From Pohlia nutans (taxonomy: Eukaryota; Streptophyta; Bryopsida; Bryales; Mniaceae), in NCBI GenBank assembly GCA_022496805.1, contig CM040102.1, positions 22,259,955 to 22,323,954 on the forward strand: 64,000 nt of DNA, in the 5' to 3' direction. The position numbers and the translations under genes were made by a program. Below, piece by piece: positions 24,058 through 35,375 of the stretch; the first letter of the stretch is position 1, and every line of letters starts with the position of its first letter. Below the pieces are notes generated by a model that did no database searches, had not been told where the DNA came from, and worked only from the letters and a program-made list of their open reading frames with translations.

Positions 24058-24600
24058 GGAGAGAGACGATTTGTCGATTTCACATTTCGGAATCACACGA
24101 GTTGCTTTTCGCAACCCTGTAGTAAAGGTTTTCCAATCAAGTAGAGAGGTTGTTTCACATTTGGGAATTACATGAGTTGCTTTTCGCAACTACCGGCAAG
24201 GGTTTTCTAATCAAGTAGAGAGGTGATTTCTCATTTGGGAATTGAAGTGCCAGCCACACGATTCGGTTTGGATACTACTGGACCATCACCTTGGTAGTTT
24301 AGGGTTATATCATACCATCCTCATTTCTCTTTTGGAACAATATCCCCTTCATTGTCCTCATTTTGTTGGAGAATATGTGGCTGCATAGATCTAAATTTTT
24401 TCATAGAGTAAATCGGCAAAGGTTTTCAATCAAGTAGAGAGGTGATTCCACATTCAGGAATTGAAGTGCTATCCACACCATTCGGTTTGGATACTTCTCA
24501 ACCATCACCTTGGTAGTTTAGGGTTATATCAGACCATCCTCATTTCTCTTTTGGAACAATATCCCCTTCATTGTCCTCATTTTGTTAATGAGTATTTGGA
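23880..24600. repeat. Degenerate tandem array downstream of gene copy 3
   Basis: Blocks with GAATTGCTTTTCACAACC, CAAGTAGAGAG and CATTCGGTTTGGATAC repeat as at 12300-13320. A block containing ACCATCCTCATTTCTCTTTT and TCCCCTTCATTGTCC occurs twice (about 24310 and 24530) and once at 13340. Confidence 0.65.
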
Positions 24601-24654
24601 TGCATAGATTTAAATTTGTTCTTAGAGTAAATTTTAATCTACATTGTTTGCTTT

Positions 24655-25700
24655 TGCTACAGCTTATTATCAATTGTGTCAATTTCAACAAAAAGTCACA
24701 TTCAATGGCATGTTGATGAAGTATAATTGAATTGTTTGGGATGTCAAATGTAAAAAATGAGATGTGTTTTTTTAATTTTTCTTTTAAGAATACCACTCTT
24801 TTGGAAACTTGCCAAAAATAAAAAGGTTATAAGCGCTACAAAAAGAAGGTTTTAAATAGACAAGTAAGTTCTTTGGATATTTGAAGTTGTGTACTAGGGT
24901 TGTAGTAGGGTTGTTATGTATGACATTTTTTTCGAAATTGACATTTAATATCTAATGCCAACTGTCTAATTAGACAAGTATCAAGTATTAGGAAGTCACT
25001 TGTTGGAAATTTAGATAACGATGAGAGAACAAAAATAGGGTGTCATTTATTCATAATTGATGAAATTTTTATATTTTTTTGCATACCTTAGCTTCAAAGA
25101 AATGCTAGATAGCAGAACACATATAATATAGTGTGACTTGTAATACCCAAAACTATGTTTATAGCATTTTAGTAATGGTAAAAAATTTATTTCTTATTTC
25201 TTAAAAGGATGTAGTGTGAGAAAATTTTAAGAAATTAGATGAAAATTGTATTAGTGAACACATTATGAATGCTATAGTGATATTGGCATGGTTTGTTTTA
25301 GGATTTGTAAACTTCTTTCAATATTTTGGTGAAACAATTATGTGAGCCAATACTAATGGGCTCAAACATATAACCAAGAAATAACATGTTGCTTCTTGTA
25401 TACATGGTGTCAGTCTTATTGTTTGATGAATTTGGTTTCTATGCTATAATACATTGCAAACGTAGGTCTAGGAAAATTCAAAAAATTATAAATTATGTTG
25501 GGTTTGAATTATTGAAGAGATCATATTTATAATTACACATAGGGTGGAATTTTTTTTAAACAAGTAGAATTATTAAAAGAATATAGAGTCCACTAGAATG
25601 CAAAAAAAGAGGTAAATACCTCCCGTCCAACAAATATGTGTTGTACGCTCATGTATCTCAAAGAATACATTAAAGGCAAGCTTCTATGTTGGATGGATGA
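24655..25700. other. AT-rich stretch with one dispersed repeat
   Basis: 24655-24990 matches 17000-17300. Nothing gene-like was seen in the rest. Confidence 0.5.
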
Positions 25701-25827
25701 TTGATGGAGCCACTACACGACAAACATTTCCCCAATCGGTGTTCATGGAAGCCGCTTTAGGTTTAAATTGACTTCGGCAACCTTCCGCCGGCTCATCGGG
25801 CATATAAGTTTTGACTATCCTGGGTTG

Positions 25828-27620
25828 TTTTTTTTTTTTTTTTTTTTTTTTTCTTGTGCACAAATGAAAGTAAATTCTATTGCAAAGAGAGAACAATCAA
25901 CCTCTCATCAAAGGGCAAGCCCTCCAAAGGTGGTAGGGGAAACAAAGAACAAATCTACCACTTAATTATAAGGGTGTTCGGGGTTGAAGTTGCCACCGAA
26001 CCTGGAAATCTATCCTACTACAAATCACCTTTCGTAACGCCCATTTGGAATCGAACTGTTTAAGGATCCCGGCTCAATCCTCTAGTCTAGCATTATCAAC
26101 TTTCTCTTTAGTTTTCTTCCAAGCTATTCTTCCGTAGTCTAATAGTCCTTCCCAAACCAAAACTTTAAGCTTATGTGCATCCCATATCTCCTAATTAAAA
26201 ACTTTGGCGTTTCTGGCAAGCCAAATGACCCAAAGGACTAATCCTCTAAGTAGTGATCAAATAGCCTTGATGTTGTTCTTTCGCACTCTAACACTTCTAC
26301 CAAAGATACATTGCTCTATAGAAAATGAAGAGACAATTGTAAAAGTCCGAATGCGTCTTTGCAAAGCCTCTACAATACTGAAGCAAAATGCCCAAACACT
26401 CCTAGCAAGTTGATAGTCATAAAACCGATGGGAATATGATTCCGATTCACTTGTCATGCAACACGGACATCGGACATCGTGTATCAACTTGTGAGAATTT
26501 GCCCCTCCAAGAATTCGTGGCAACCGCTTGGTACCAAATACTCCACATGAAGTCTCCTTTGCTAGCTCTATCTTTTCTCCACAGTTCCTTCCAATCTGGT
26601 GAGAAGTTGACTTTAAAGTCCCCTCTCCATTTTTCTGCTATTGGTTTTTTCAGGGAGGTGCGGGCATTTAAGAGCTCTCTACCAATCTTGGTACTGTAGT
26701 GGAAGAAAGGGGAATCAATTCTCCATTTCCACAACAAAGGATCAATATTAGGTAGTTGTCCAGGTCGATCTATGAAGGCTAATACTCCTGCTTTGCTCAT
26801 GCTCTTTTTCACCTCCACAACCCGGACTTTATGAAAAACCCCTCTCCAGCTTAGAAGTTGAAAAGTTAGTCTCATCCCATACGTATGCATCAAACAAGGA
26901 GAATGGGTGTCTGAGGAATAAATTGGAACTTGAGGTGGAGGAGTTCTAATTAAGGATCTCGACCTGATCAAGGGAACGGGGATCCCAGAATCTCGACGTT
27001 TGAACAAGAAAGGTTGGTCGTGCGTCATCAACCTGACTGAATGCACCGATCCAATCTCCTTGGATGAGGTCCGAGTCTAAATTAAGTGTAAGATTTGTTT
27101 GTATTTTCCATCTAGAGTCTCAATTAGAGACTCAAGGTTGAGTCTATCTTCATCATGTTAGTGCCAGCTCCTCTTGAATTTCGGCGGCTTGCACAAATTT
27201 TTGGTTCTCGGAATCCCAGATATCTCCTATTGTACATAATCCCTTCAATGCTAAAACGACAGCCCTACTATGGGATATGTTGTGATCACCTCCTCGAAAT
27301 TGAGTGCCCCACCAAAGGTCAATCTGTTTAGCAGCTGCTGAGCATGATGGATGATTCTCTTGAAATGCCAACACCATCTTATTCCAAGCCTTTTGGATCC
27401 GTCCCCATACTTTGGATCATGGTGTGGAAGTGTACTTACCAACCAGTGCCCATTGGAGTTTGTTAGGCCAATGGGAGCTTTTGCTAGGCTTCTTGAGGCT
27501 CAATTTGTGTCGGAGTATGGCTTGAAGGTTGGAGTCGGTTGGGAGAAAAGAATGGACAATCCACTTTGAGAGCAATACGGTTAAAGCGTCTTCAAGATCT
27601 ATCAACCCAGGCCTTCATCC
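25828..27620 (-). pseudogene. 5'-truncated LINE, C-terminal region of ORF2
   Basis: Minus-strand frames broken by frameshifts and stops (27605-27417, 27377-27153, 27046-26447, 26523-26257) together resemble the C-terminal part of a plant non-LTR retrotransposon polyprotein. The order is a segment with GLCTIGDIWDSENQKF, one with DWKELWRKDRASKGDFMW, and a zinc-binding segment with CPCCMTSESESYSHRF and SVWAF, as in the zf-RVT domain after reverse transcriptase. No reverse-transcriptase core is visible, so the copy is 5'-truncated. A 25-base T run on the plus strand at 25828-25852 is in the right place and orientation to be its poly(A) tail. Target duplications were not identified. The frame at 25684-25896 may be 3' flank or part of the element. 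Confidence 0.65.
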
Positions 27621-28580
27621 GATCTCTTGACACAACAATCGTGCCAATTAACACACGTGCGGCTAAGGTTGGTTTTTCATTTCCGCCCACCATCGGTGAG
27701 GCTGTTGACCTTCAAGTGACATGTGACTTCCACGGAGCGTATGACCACCTGTGTGCAGCACGAGGTTGTTGACCCTCGACCTCCACGGAGCATATGAAAT
27801 GACTTTTTGAGCACATTAATTTCTTGTTGGCGGCCGGGAGGTGGCAGTTTGGTGGTGGTTTTTTTTTAGTAGTGGTGGTTAGGAGTCAAATTATTGTGAA
27901 GGGTGATGTTGTGGAGAGCTTCAAGGGTGTACATTTATTGTGTTGTGAGTCTCAAAATCCATGTTACAACTTGTTAAATGTACACTTGATTTTTTATTTT
28001 TTATTTGGGACAAAAGGAGCTTTTTTCCAATACATTCCACCGGAAGAAAACAACAATTGAACTAGGATCCAAGCAGGAACCGGTGAGAACAATGCACACT
28101 TGTTTTTTGTAAACTTGAACTTGTTATAATTGTGCAAAATTGACTTCTATCAATACAAATAAATCATAATAGCAATCTTTGTTGACTCAAATGTTTGTGG
28201 GTTAGTTGGAAATTTGAATCAACAAAATTGTAAAATAGGTTTTAGGTTATAGTAGATTGGTTAGTTATGTTGTATCATCAAAATTCTATGATTGTAAATT
28301 AGTTAGATTTGTTTCATTGTCACAAGTCTTTCCATTGTTATATCAAAACATAATCTTGTTTGAAAAAAACCAGGAAATTAAAACTGTGTTGTTCAATTAG
28401 TATCACAACAAAATGCATATAAGTAGTTGTGTTACATCATGAGTATCAATGTTTGTGTAAAATTTTAGAAATGGAGAGTGTTATTTTTTTCAAGTCAATT
28501 AATTCCATAACCTAAATAGTTTGCAACAATCATGTAATTGCTTGGCTTTAGGATTTGCAAGCAATTTTGTAACCAATCAT
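27621..28580. other. No supported gene
   Basis: Weak direct repeats near 27700-27795 (CTTCCACGGAGCGTATGA and CCTCCACGGAGCATATGA). The rest is AT-rich with nothing recognised. Confidence 0.5.
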
Positions 28581-28849
28581 TAGAGGATATTTGGACTCTA
28601 AAGAGGGCCCCCAAAGTTTGACACAGATTGAAATTAATTGAAGTAGGCTCACTTAGGGGCGGTACCTAGATAGAAGTCCCCATCTTGTATGAAGTACCCT
28701 CCCTGACTTGTACTCTTTTTGAAGTTTTATAATCCTTTGTGTCAGAGGTCACTATACTAGTGGGAGGAGCCCGATGTCATCTCTGGCACTGAAAAACAAT
28801 TAAATATGGGGCGCTTCCCATGGGTCCAAAAAATTGTACCCAACTCAAA

Positions 28850-28929
28850 AAATAAATTGTTTGAAGGATTGAGATGCAAGTGAGTTGGGCCCAACTCACT
28901 TGCATCTCAATTCTTCAAACAATTTATTT
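28850..28929. repeat. 40-bp-arm palindrome
   Basis: An almost perfect inverted repeat with no spacer, centred between 28889 and 28890 (GAGTTGGG|CCCAACTC), with one mismatch near GAAGGATTGAG. A transcript would fold into a long hairpin. It lies within the decayed transposon. Confidence 0.85.
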
Positions 28930-29541
28930 GTTGACCTGGAGGTGGTTCAATGGTCCATAGTGAAGCACTACGACATCACAACCGAAGGTATATGAGGCTG
29001 CATATTCTGGAATTGCACACTAAGGTAGGAAAACCAAAAACGGTTAATGCCCTCAAGGCGTGCACTAGAGTTTTTTAAAAGTAGGGAGGTGGTAAACCGA
29101 AAATGGAGAATTTTTGCATGACGAGGATTACTAAAAATTTACTAAAAATTACTAATTTTTTTGGAATCTTGTGTGCGGTTTTCTGTGATATTAGTTAACC
29201 GTTTTAGGTGCTTTCATGTGTAGAAAAGGAAGAGTCTAGTATACAAGAAGGGGGTTTGACAAACTTCCCACTTTGAGAAATTGTAGATAATTATTTACGG
29301 GGAATAAAAATACAAAACAACTTGCATCCTTCATCATTTCTTCTTCTTCATCTCAAAAAAATTTCACATAATTTCTAACTCCATTCCTTTTGGTCAAATC
29401 ACTTTATTTTCACCGTTTTTGGTTTTCCTACCTGAGTACTTATGAAGCCATGGTTGTTGCAGCAAAATTCATGGGTCAACTTTCTTTATATAATACAGTC
29501 ACAATTGTACTATAATTTGATACTATCCATTCTTTGTGCAG

Positions 29542-29614
29542 AGATCAGGGATGCACCACTCATCTTTGCCTTGAAGATGGACGAAGCCGAGATTGTTAAT
29601 CCTTTAGTGCCCAG
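29542..29614 (+). pseudogene. Exon-like fragment in decayed transposon
   Basis: An acceptor TTCTTTGTGCAG and donor CCCAG|GTAACC bracket a frame reading IRDAPLIFALKMDEAEIVN. It has no internal stop and a protein-like composition. I take it as an exon of the same transposon protein as 31909-32133. The family is not identified with certainty. Confidence 0.4.
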
Positions 29615-30357
29615 GTAACCACTAAGTGGTCACTAGATCATTGGAAAATGAAATGCTGGAAAATCTAGAATTATCTCAGTCCAATGTGTGAAGTTCAAAT
29701 GTGTAACTTTTGATCTTGCAGATGATGTAAAAAGAAAATTTGTTGGAATCTGACTTTTTTAGCTATCCAAATACCTATGTACAAAACACCAAAATACTGC
29801 AAATACCTCTAAATACACCAAATACCTACAAATATAACACACGTACTATGTGATATTTCTTGTGTTTGCAAGTTTGTTATCTTGTATTTTTTTTTGGATT
29901 GTGTTCTCTTATTCATGTTCCATACTTCCATTAGTATATGTAGTCTGATCTTGATCAATGTATCAAATCCTTTATTATTTTAACGTATAAAATTTGTCCT
30001 AAACCGTACATGGAGAAGTCACTCTCACTAATAAAATTCACAATAATTATGTATGAGTCTATTTTTGACATCAAAGATTGCAATGAAGAGGTGTCGACAC
30101 AAGTCATTGCTGAACATCTTTACTTTTATTTTTGAAAATCTAACCCAAATTCAATTTAACCTTGAAGCCATACACCTCCCAAAATCTCATTTTTGAGTGT
30201 GAGTTATACGGTTCAAAGATATACTATAATCTTCCAATCCAACGGTTCGATCTTGCCAAGATTTAACTAAGAATTGTTTCATTAATTAAGCTATGCTTAC
30301 ATTCGTACGGTTGGATACTATTAATAATATCCCGAGTTTCAATAGAGAGAGTTTTAA

Positions 30358-31665
30358 CCCCTAAAGGACCAAGTGTCTTAACTAGGACATTTACGAAACC
30401 GGGTAGGTTCCAATGAACACATTTTTAATCGAAGTTGCTCAAAAATTTAATGGTGGATTCCCCAATGTATCATGAGAATGTGAATATTTTTTTTCTTTGA
30501 AATCCGACACCGTATGTGGAAGTTATGTGGAGAAATGTGTTTTTTTTGGGAGATTGGGCAGAGGGGTAGCACTTTTGAGTTGAATTTGAGGAGAGGGCAG
30601 TGGAATTCCTATCACAAGGCAAAAGGCGGAATTTTCAGATGTGTGGGGAGGGGCAGCGTCGCCGGTGGCTTTGAAGACCCCCCCCCCCCCCCCCCCCCCC
30701 CCAAGACTCCACCCGCAAGACCCCGTGGAAGTCACGGGGGAGGGTCTTGCGAGGGTTTGGGGTCTGCCAGCTGCCACCTTCCCACATCAGGGAGCCTCTG
30801 GGGGGGCCAGGGTTGGCTTGAAAGCTAACCCCGGACCCCATTAAAAATTTATTTTATATATTATATATATATATATATATTAAAATACTCAAATTGTAAA
30901 AAAATTAAAAATAGAATTTTAATATATTAAAAAGGTTCCGTCCAACGAGGGACTGCCACGTGGCAGTCCACTATGAGGGTCTTCAACCCCCCTCTTGGAA
31001 GTTGGTGGGATCATGAATGATACAATGGGTTGGGTGAGGTGGCACTTGGATTCCCTTCCTCTACCCTTTATTTCCTCTCTAAGCCCCAAATTCTTAGAAA
31101 ATATGCTATATGTCTTTTAAAATTTGGAGATTTAATTTTTTTTCAAATTTGTTTTCGCCATTCTGTAGAGGGTGGAATGTACTTATGTTTCACCGCTTGG
31201 ATTCATATTTTAAATAACGAAAGTTGAAAATATTGCAGTTTCAAAAACAAAGAGTCTGTTTTAAACTTTAAAACCCCCAACAAGTGCAGGGTGTTCTTCA
31301 ACATCCTAAACATCTCTAAACGCAACGAAAATTGGTACACATCTAAGCAACATCGTATAGAATGTGAAAGTGAAGTGCGACAAGTTTTGGTAGTGGAACT
31401 TTTTTGATGTACCCACGGTCAAACGCAGCTGAAATTTTCGGGCGGGTGTTTTTTTGGGGTGCTTTTTTTCATCAAACGCAAATAACTTGCAATCCGTGCG
31501 GTCAATGTTGACGAAATTTCTTGTGGATGTTATTCAAGTAGTTTACAACAAGATCTTGTGGTTAAAAGTTTAAAAAAAACATATTTTTTAGAATATTTAC
31601 ATGTAGGAGTAGAAATGGCAGCATTGGAGTGTTTTTGAAGGAAAAACATTCCGGTCCTTTAGGGG
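30358..31665. mobile_element. TTAA-type element, CCCCTAAAGG family, with poly-C and AT tracts
   Basis: Ends CCCCTAAAGGACCAAG and CCGGTCCTTTAGGGG are flanked by TTAA at 30354-30357 and 31666-31669. The 1308-bp interior has a GC-rich block (30570-30840) and an AT-rich block (30843-30930). GAAGACCC near 30673 and GGGTCTTC near 30978 may mark a further nested element. Frames over the poly-C run are low-complexity artefacts. Confidence 0.75.
30678..30702. repeat. Homopolymer run of 25 C
   Basis: An uninterrupted C run, length prone to sequencing error, followed by a GC-rich segment. Confidence 0.95.
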
Positions 31666-31908
31666 TTAAAGAAACATCACCCAAAGAAAGGTGGTTTCTC
31701 CAGAACCACCATGGACGGTAAAGGGTTAAGGACCAACAATTTGAATGAATTAGCATAACAGTAATGAATAGGGCGCTGGCCGACCCCGAATTGGAAATTC
31801 TCTGTTCAAGCTGTAGGTAACATCTGGTCAGGTTGAACCCTCCGTGTTTTAAAAGAGACGCATGCCTGTTTGAAGTGGGTATTTGATCAGACTCCCTTCC
31901 CTTCCATC

Positions 31909-32133
31909 ATGTCTGCACAACAGGAAGGGCAAAAGATTATTGTCAACAACGTCGGTGAGTTTTCCGTCGAATGACATCTCGCATGTGACATGAAAACTGT
32001 CAAGTGCCTCTACGGTTTTTCACATGGCGCCAATGCAGAGCACAGCTGTATGTACTGTTGGCAGAAGAGAGGCCAGAGGAAGACACTCACAGAAGCTCAG
32101 AGCAACGAGCCCTGGAATTCCAAACAACCCTAA
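31909..32133 (+). pseudogene. Transposon-protein remnant with CxxC motif
   Basis: From an ATG at 31909 the frame reads KIIVNNVGEFSVE, a TGA stop at 31972-31974 where Trp would fit, then HLACDMKTVKCLYGFSHGAN and HSCMYCWQKRGQR to a stop at 32131. The DMK...GANAEHSCMYC pattern resembles a segment I know from unnamed transposon proteins of plants and animals, with a putative zinc-binding Cys pair. The alternative is a spliced exon, since GTCG|GTGAGT at 31953 would be a good donor. A Harbinger-like MITE lies 24 bp downstream. Confidence 0.45.
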
Positions 32134-32156
32134 GGTAGGAGTACCAGAAACTGTTA

Positions 32157-32572
32157 GAGCATGCCCAGCAGCAGGTGATTCGGAGGGACCAACGCCAAGA
32201 TTTGGCATAGTCATCTCCACTTGCTTCGAAGTTTGGCCCAGCAACTACCCACCAACGCCAAAATATAGTTTTGGGACCCAAAGTTTGAGGTTTCCCCGCC
32301 ATCCAGAGAAGCTTTGGCGCAAGCAAATTTCTCACACCAAGCAAGCAAAGATGCTCAATCAACAATTAAATAACTAGCTTGAAGACTATTCACCGGCCCG
32401 TGCTTCAAGGTCATCAAGTCATTTTCATAAAATCTTTGTTTTATATGTTGCCTTGGTGTTTGCTCCAGGAATGCTGCTGGGGTACTTCTTGTATTACATT
32501 CCTCCATAATAAAAATGACCTTCAAATTGATGCTTGGCGGACTTTTTTTCTCTGGAACTGTTGGGCATGCTC
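32157..32572. mobile_element. Harbinger-like MITE
   Basis: Ends GAGCATGCCCAGCAG and CTGTTGGGCATGCTC, flanked by TTA at 32154-32156 and 32573-32575, bound a 416-bp element. A 3-bp TTA duplication with GAGCAT-type ends fits the PIF/Harbinger superfamily. Frames on both strands across it are not genes. Confidence 0.7.
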
Positions 32573-32579
32573 TTAGGGA

Positions 32580-33290
32580 CCAATTCATGTCACCTGAGCA
32601 GGGATTGGTCCCTTTACCTTATGCTGAACTCCACACCTGTAGACCCTGCTTAACCATGGAAGAGTGAATTGTATATTATTGATTGCCCTCCACCTCGAGT
32701 ACAAGTGCTAGCTCCATTACATCACATTCCCCAATAAACAAATATTAAACCTGTACCAGTCTCTTCTCCATCAGAATCCTAACCCAGCCAATCAGAATCC
32801 TCTTCTCCATCATCACATTTTCCAAAATGTAGCCTATTACTCTTGATACTATATTCTGGAAGTACAAATATTAATGCAAAAGAGGCCCTCCAACCCCCTC
32901 CTTTAGAGGCCCTCTTGAGAGTCCAAATATCCTTTAAGGCTTCACTGAGTATGTGATTTAGTGAAAAAAATTTAGGCTTTTAAAAGCCAAAAAGCACCAA
33001 AAATAATTAGCATGCACCAAGACTTAAAGAATAATTTGAAGAAAAAATGAATGAGGACACCAAATTGTTTTAATTTTTTTAAACAATTCGGATGAAATTG
33101 CCAGATTCAAAAAAATCTCATCCAAATATATAGATGAAAAAATAGTTCTATCCAAAATATAGATGGATATTGGCTACACCATTTTATTTTATGTCACCAA
33201 TTAAGGACATCACCAAAACTAAAAACAATCCTTGATGTGATTCATGAAAAAGTGGCTAGTCGCGTAGTCTCTGCCTTACTCTTTACCCTA
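32580..33290. other. No gene recognised
   Basis: Contains the right end of the decayed transposon (to 32935), then AT-rich DNA. Nothing else was recognised. Confidence 0.5.
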
Positions 33291-33296
33291 GACTTA

Positions 33297-33928
33297 GGGC
33301 CACTTCACATTCTGGCTGAAAGCTGAGAGGCCGTTGATTTCCACCAATCGGATTGCAAGGAACCTCGGGGAGGACACTTCACTATACTTTGGTAGAACAC
33401 GTGCGTTAAAGGGGTAATTAAATGAGGCTATCACATAATTGGAATATTTGAGGTTTATTCTCGAATATTCTCGAATATTCTAGGTATATTTTGTAATTAT
33501 TCCTTACTTGAATTTTAAGCATCCTATATTACATCTAAATATTTCCAAATTTTATTGCTCATGAATAAAACACACCCTATATTTTAACGCACCATGTTTA
33601 ATAAATTTCCTAAGTGTCCTCCCCAAGCAAGAAACCAAGAGTTCGGCCTCTCGACCCTTCACACTAGACACCAAGTCCAAAGGCTGTCGCCTCCAAAATG
33701 CTTACATGGCAACACTATTTGACTAGGGCGACGGCCTCTCGAAAAGAAGTTTGGATCGGACGGGAATGGAAATTCAAACTATGGTTGAGAGGCCGTCGAT
33801 TTCTTTTCATAAAAATGAAAACTATATTTTATTGCCTATTTTCAGCCCATTTTTTTGGACTCTCAACAAAGTGTAGCCATTCAATCTAACGGCCTCTCGA
33901 CTCGAACGGCCATAGTGTGAAGCGGCCC
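33297..33928. mobile_element. Harbinger-like MITE, family J copy 1, with nested element
   Basis: Ends GGGCCACTTCACATTCTGG and TGTGAAGCGGCCC, flanked by TTA at 33294-33296 and 33929-33931. The interior repeats GAGAGGCCGT and GGCCTCTCGA. The element is 632 bp including a 263-bp insertion at 33365. Confidence 0.75.
33365..33627. mobile_element. Mutator-like MITE nested in family J
   Basis: Ends TCGGGGAGGACACTT and AAGTGTCCTCCCCAAG. The 9-bp flanks CAAGGAACC (33356-33364) and CAAGAAACC (33628-33636) are a target duplication, and the empty site CAAGAAACC survives in the paralogous family J copy near 18407. The interior includes repeated TCTCGAATAT. Confidence 0.82.
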
Positions 33929-33974
33929 TTACTTTTACGCCTTGTTTGTATTGTTCAGCTATATCACTTTTTAA

Positions 33975-34295
33975 TCCCTAAACGTCCCAACGTCCATGAA
34001 TTACGAACAAATTCGAAGCCTTTTAACTTTTTCATACAACCTCAAATGATTTTCATCCAAGTTACCTTTGAAAGCCTATTAAATTCTCTACCAATTACAA
34101 TAAATCTTTTGTGATGGGGAGCTGTTGATAATATTTGAGAGGCCTCCAACTACAAGTAACTATGTCAAATTTGTTGGGTATATTTTATAGTTGTAATGGT
34201 CTTCTCATGTACACCTCATATACATCTGAGCCATGATAATATCTACTTTTGAGGCTAGAATCTACTTCTGTTCAAAGGGTTGGTACGTTTAGTGG
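33975..34295. mobile_element. TTAA-type MITE, family N
   Basis: A 321-bp element with ends TCCCTAAACGTCCC and GGTACGTTTAGTGG, flanked by TTAA at 33971-33974 and 34296-34299. It is non-coding. Confidence 0.65.
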
Positions 34296-34338
34296 TTAAA
34301 AACAAAACGTTTGCTTAGTCTCTGGAAATGTCCAAAGG

Positions 34339-34708
34339 CACTACGGGCCTTGGCTTGGTGGTTAGAGCTCATGGCCCCCAATGAGGAGGTTGTGGGTTCT
34401 ATTCCCCATGCCGGCGTGGTGCTCACCACCATAGTCCACCCAACTATGGTGGGAGGTCCTTGAACCTTGTTGTTTGGGTACCTCAAAGCCCTTTGGGAGG
34501 ATACCATGTCCGGTATCTTCAAGGCACTAGTGGCTAGCTAGGTAGTAGCATAGTGTGTCACTATACTGTCCATCCTCGAAAGGGGAGAGTAGTATTGTCC
34601 CAATTTCCCCTTGTCCGGTGGGCATCGGATCATTGTCATTACGAACGGACACTTCATTCACGCTGGCTCCTCCCTAAAAAGGAACCGGAGTTTCTATCTA
34701 TCTATCTA
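34339..34708 (+). mobile_element. tRNA-derived SINE, full length
   Basis: The head resembles a tRNA and has internal RNA polymerase III promoter boxes: A box TGGCTTGGTGG at 34351-34361 and B box GGTTCTATTCC at 34395-34405. The body of about 300 bp ends in TCTATCTATCTA repeats. A 15-bp target duplication flanks it, GGAAATGTCCAAAGG at 34324-34338 and GGAAATGTCCCAAGG at 34709-34723 (14 of 15 match). Mobilisation would need a LINE reverse transcriptase. A 3' fragment of the same family is at 51271-51375. Protein-like frames here are spurious. Confidence 0.9.
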
Positions 34709-34852
34709 GGAAATGTCCCAAGGATATCATTTCTGGAGGGTCGACCTTACTTTCCTGATGTACTGCTCACCGTGTCGAAAAAAACCCACAAAAAGGAGCC
34801 CCAGGAAGCACTTTCGCCCACGAGGGTTTGCATTTCCAACCTCGCATCAAGG

Positions 34853-35135
34853 GTTTCTTCTCGCGGGTTTCACCTCACGATCGCCGTTTAGTGGAACCCC
34901 TGTAATTCTCACACCGTGTGAGTGGCGCTAGCTCGTGAGTCCTGTGAATGCCGCTCTTGTCTGCACTCGGTACTCTTCTCAGCATATGCTTCTGATCACA
35001 AGCGACAGCTTTCGATTCTAGCAACCACAAGTCTGTGAGCTTTACTGTACTGAGATCACAATTCGTACCGGAATGTTGGACTCTATTTGAGGTGTGTGAG
35101 ATCGATCATCTGGCCGACGGAAATTGACACAGTAC
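34853..35135 (+). repeat. Leader-like direct repeat, copy 1
   Basis: Homologous to 36410-36737 in the same orientation, from GGGTTTCACCTCAC through CCCCTGTAATTCT, CTCTTGTCTGCACT, GAATGTTGGACT and TCATCTGGCCGACGGAAAT. The copies differ by small indels, and copy 2 is longer by about 45 bp. They lie upstream of the TIR-NBS-LRR gene and could be duplicated promoter or 5' untranslated sequence. Confidence 0.75.
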
Positions 35136-35375
35136 TCACCCTAACCATTGCTTACCGTAGCATCTTCTCGTCTAGCATAAATTTAATATCTTATGATTCT
35201 TTAGCAAGCATTTGAACCTCAATCTCTCGTTAAGTTTAAAATCCTTAAGATTGCCTTAAGTTGGTTATTACACACGAAGAATGGTGCTTGGCATGATAGG
35301 GCAATCCACCGTACAAACGTTTCCAAATTCCAACGGCTGCTCACAAAGTACTGATTGCAAGCTGTAGTGTAATCT

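Larger units (their letters stand above)
28582..32935 (+). mobile_element. Decayed TIR transposon with nested insertions
   Basis: The left end AGGATATTTGGACTCTAAAG and the complement of the right end AGGATATTTGGACTCTCAAG belong to ~30-bp inverted repeats with about three mismatches. Between them lie coding remnants at 29542-29614 and 31909-32133. A TTAA-type MITE (30358-31665) and a Harbinger-like MITE (32157-32572) are nested. Without them the element is about 2.6 kb. Target duplication is unclear (possibly TA). Pairing of these ends is an inference. Confidence 0.5.

Noticed and set aside
30514..30844. Overlapping proline- and glycine-rich frames on both strands
   Set aside because: They depend on the C25 homopolymer and the flanking GC-rich repeat.
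34339..34415. A functional tRNA gene
   Set aside because: A and B boxes are present, but the sequence continues into a 370-bp body with simple-repeat tail and target duplication, which is a SINE.
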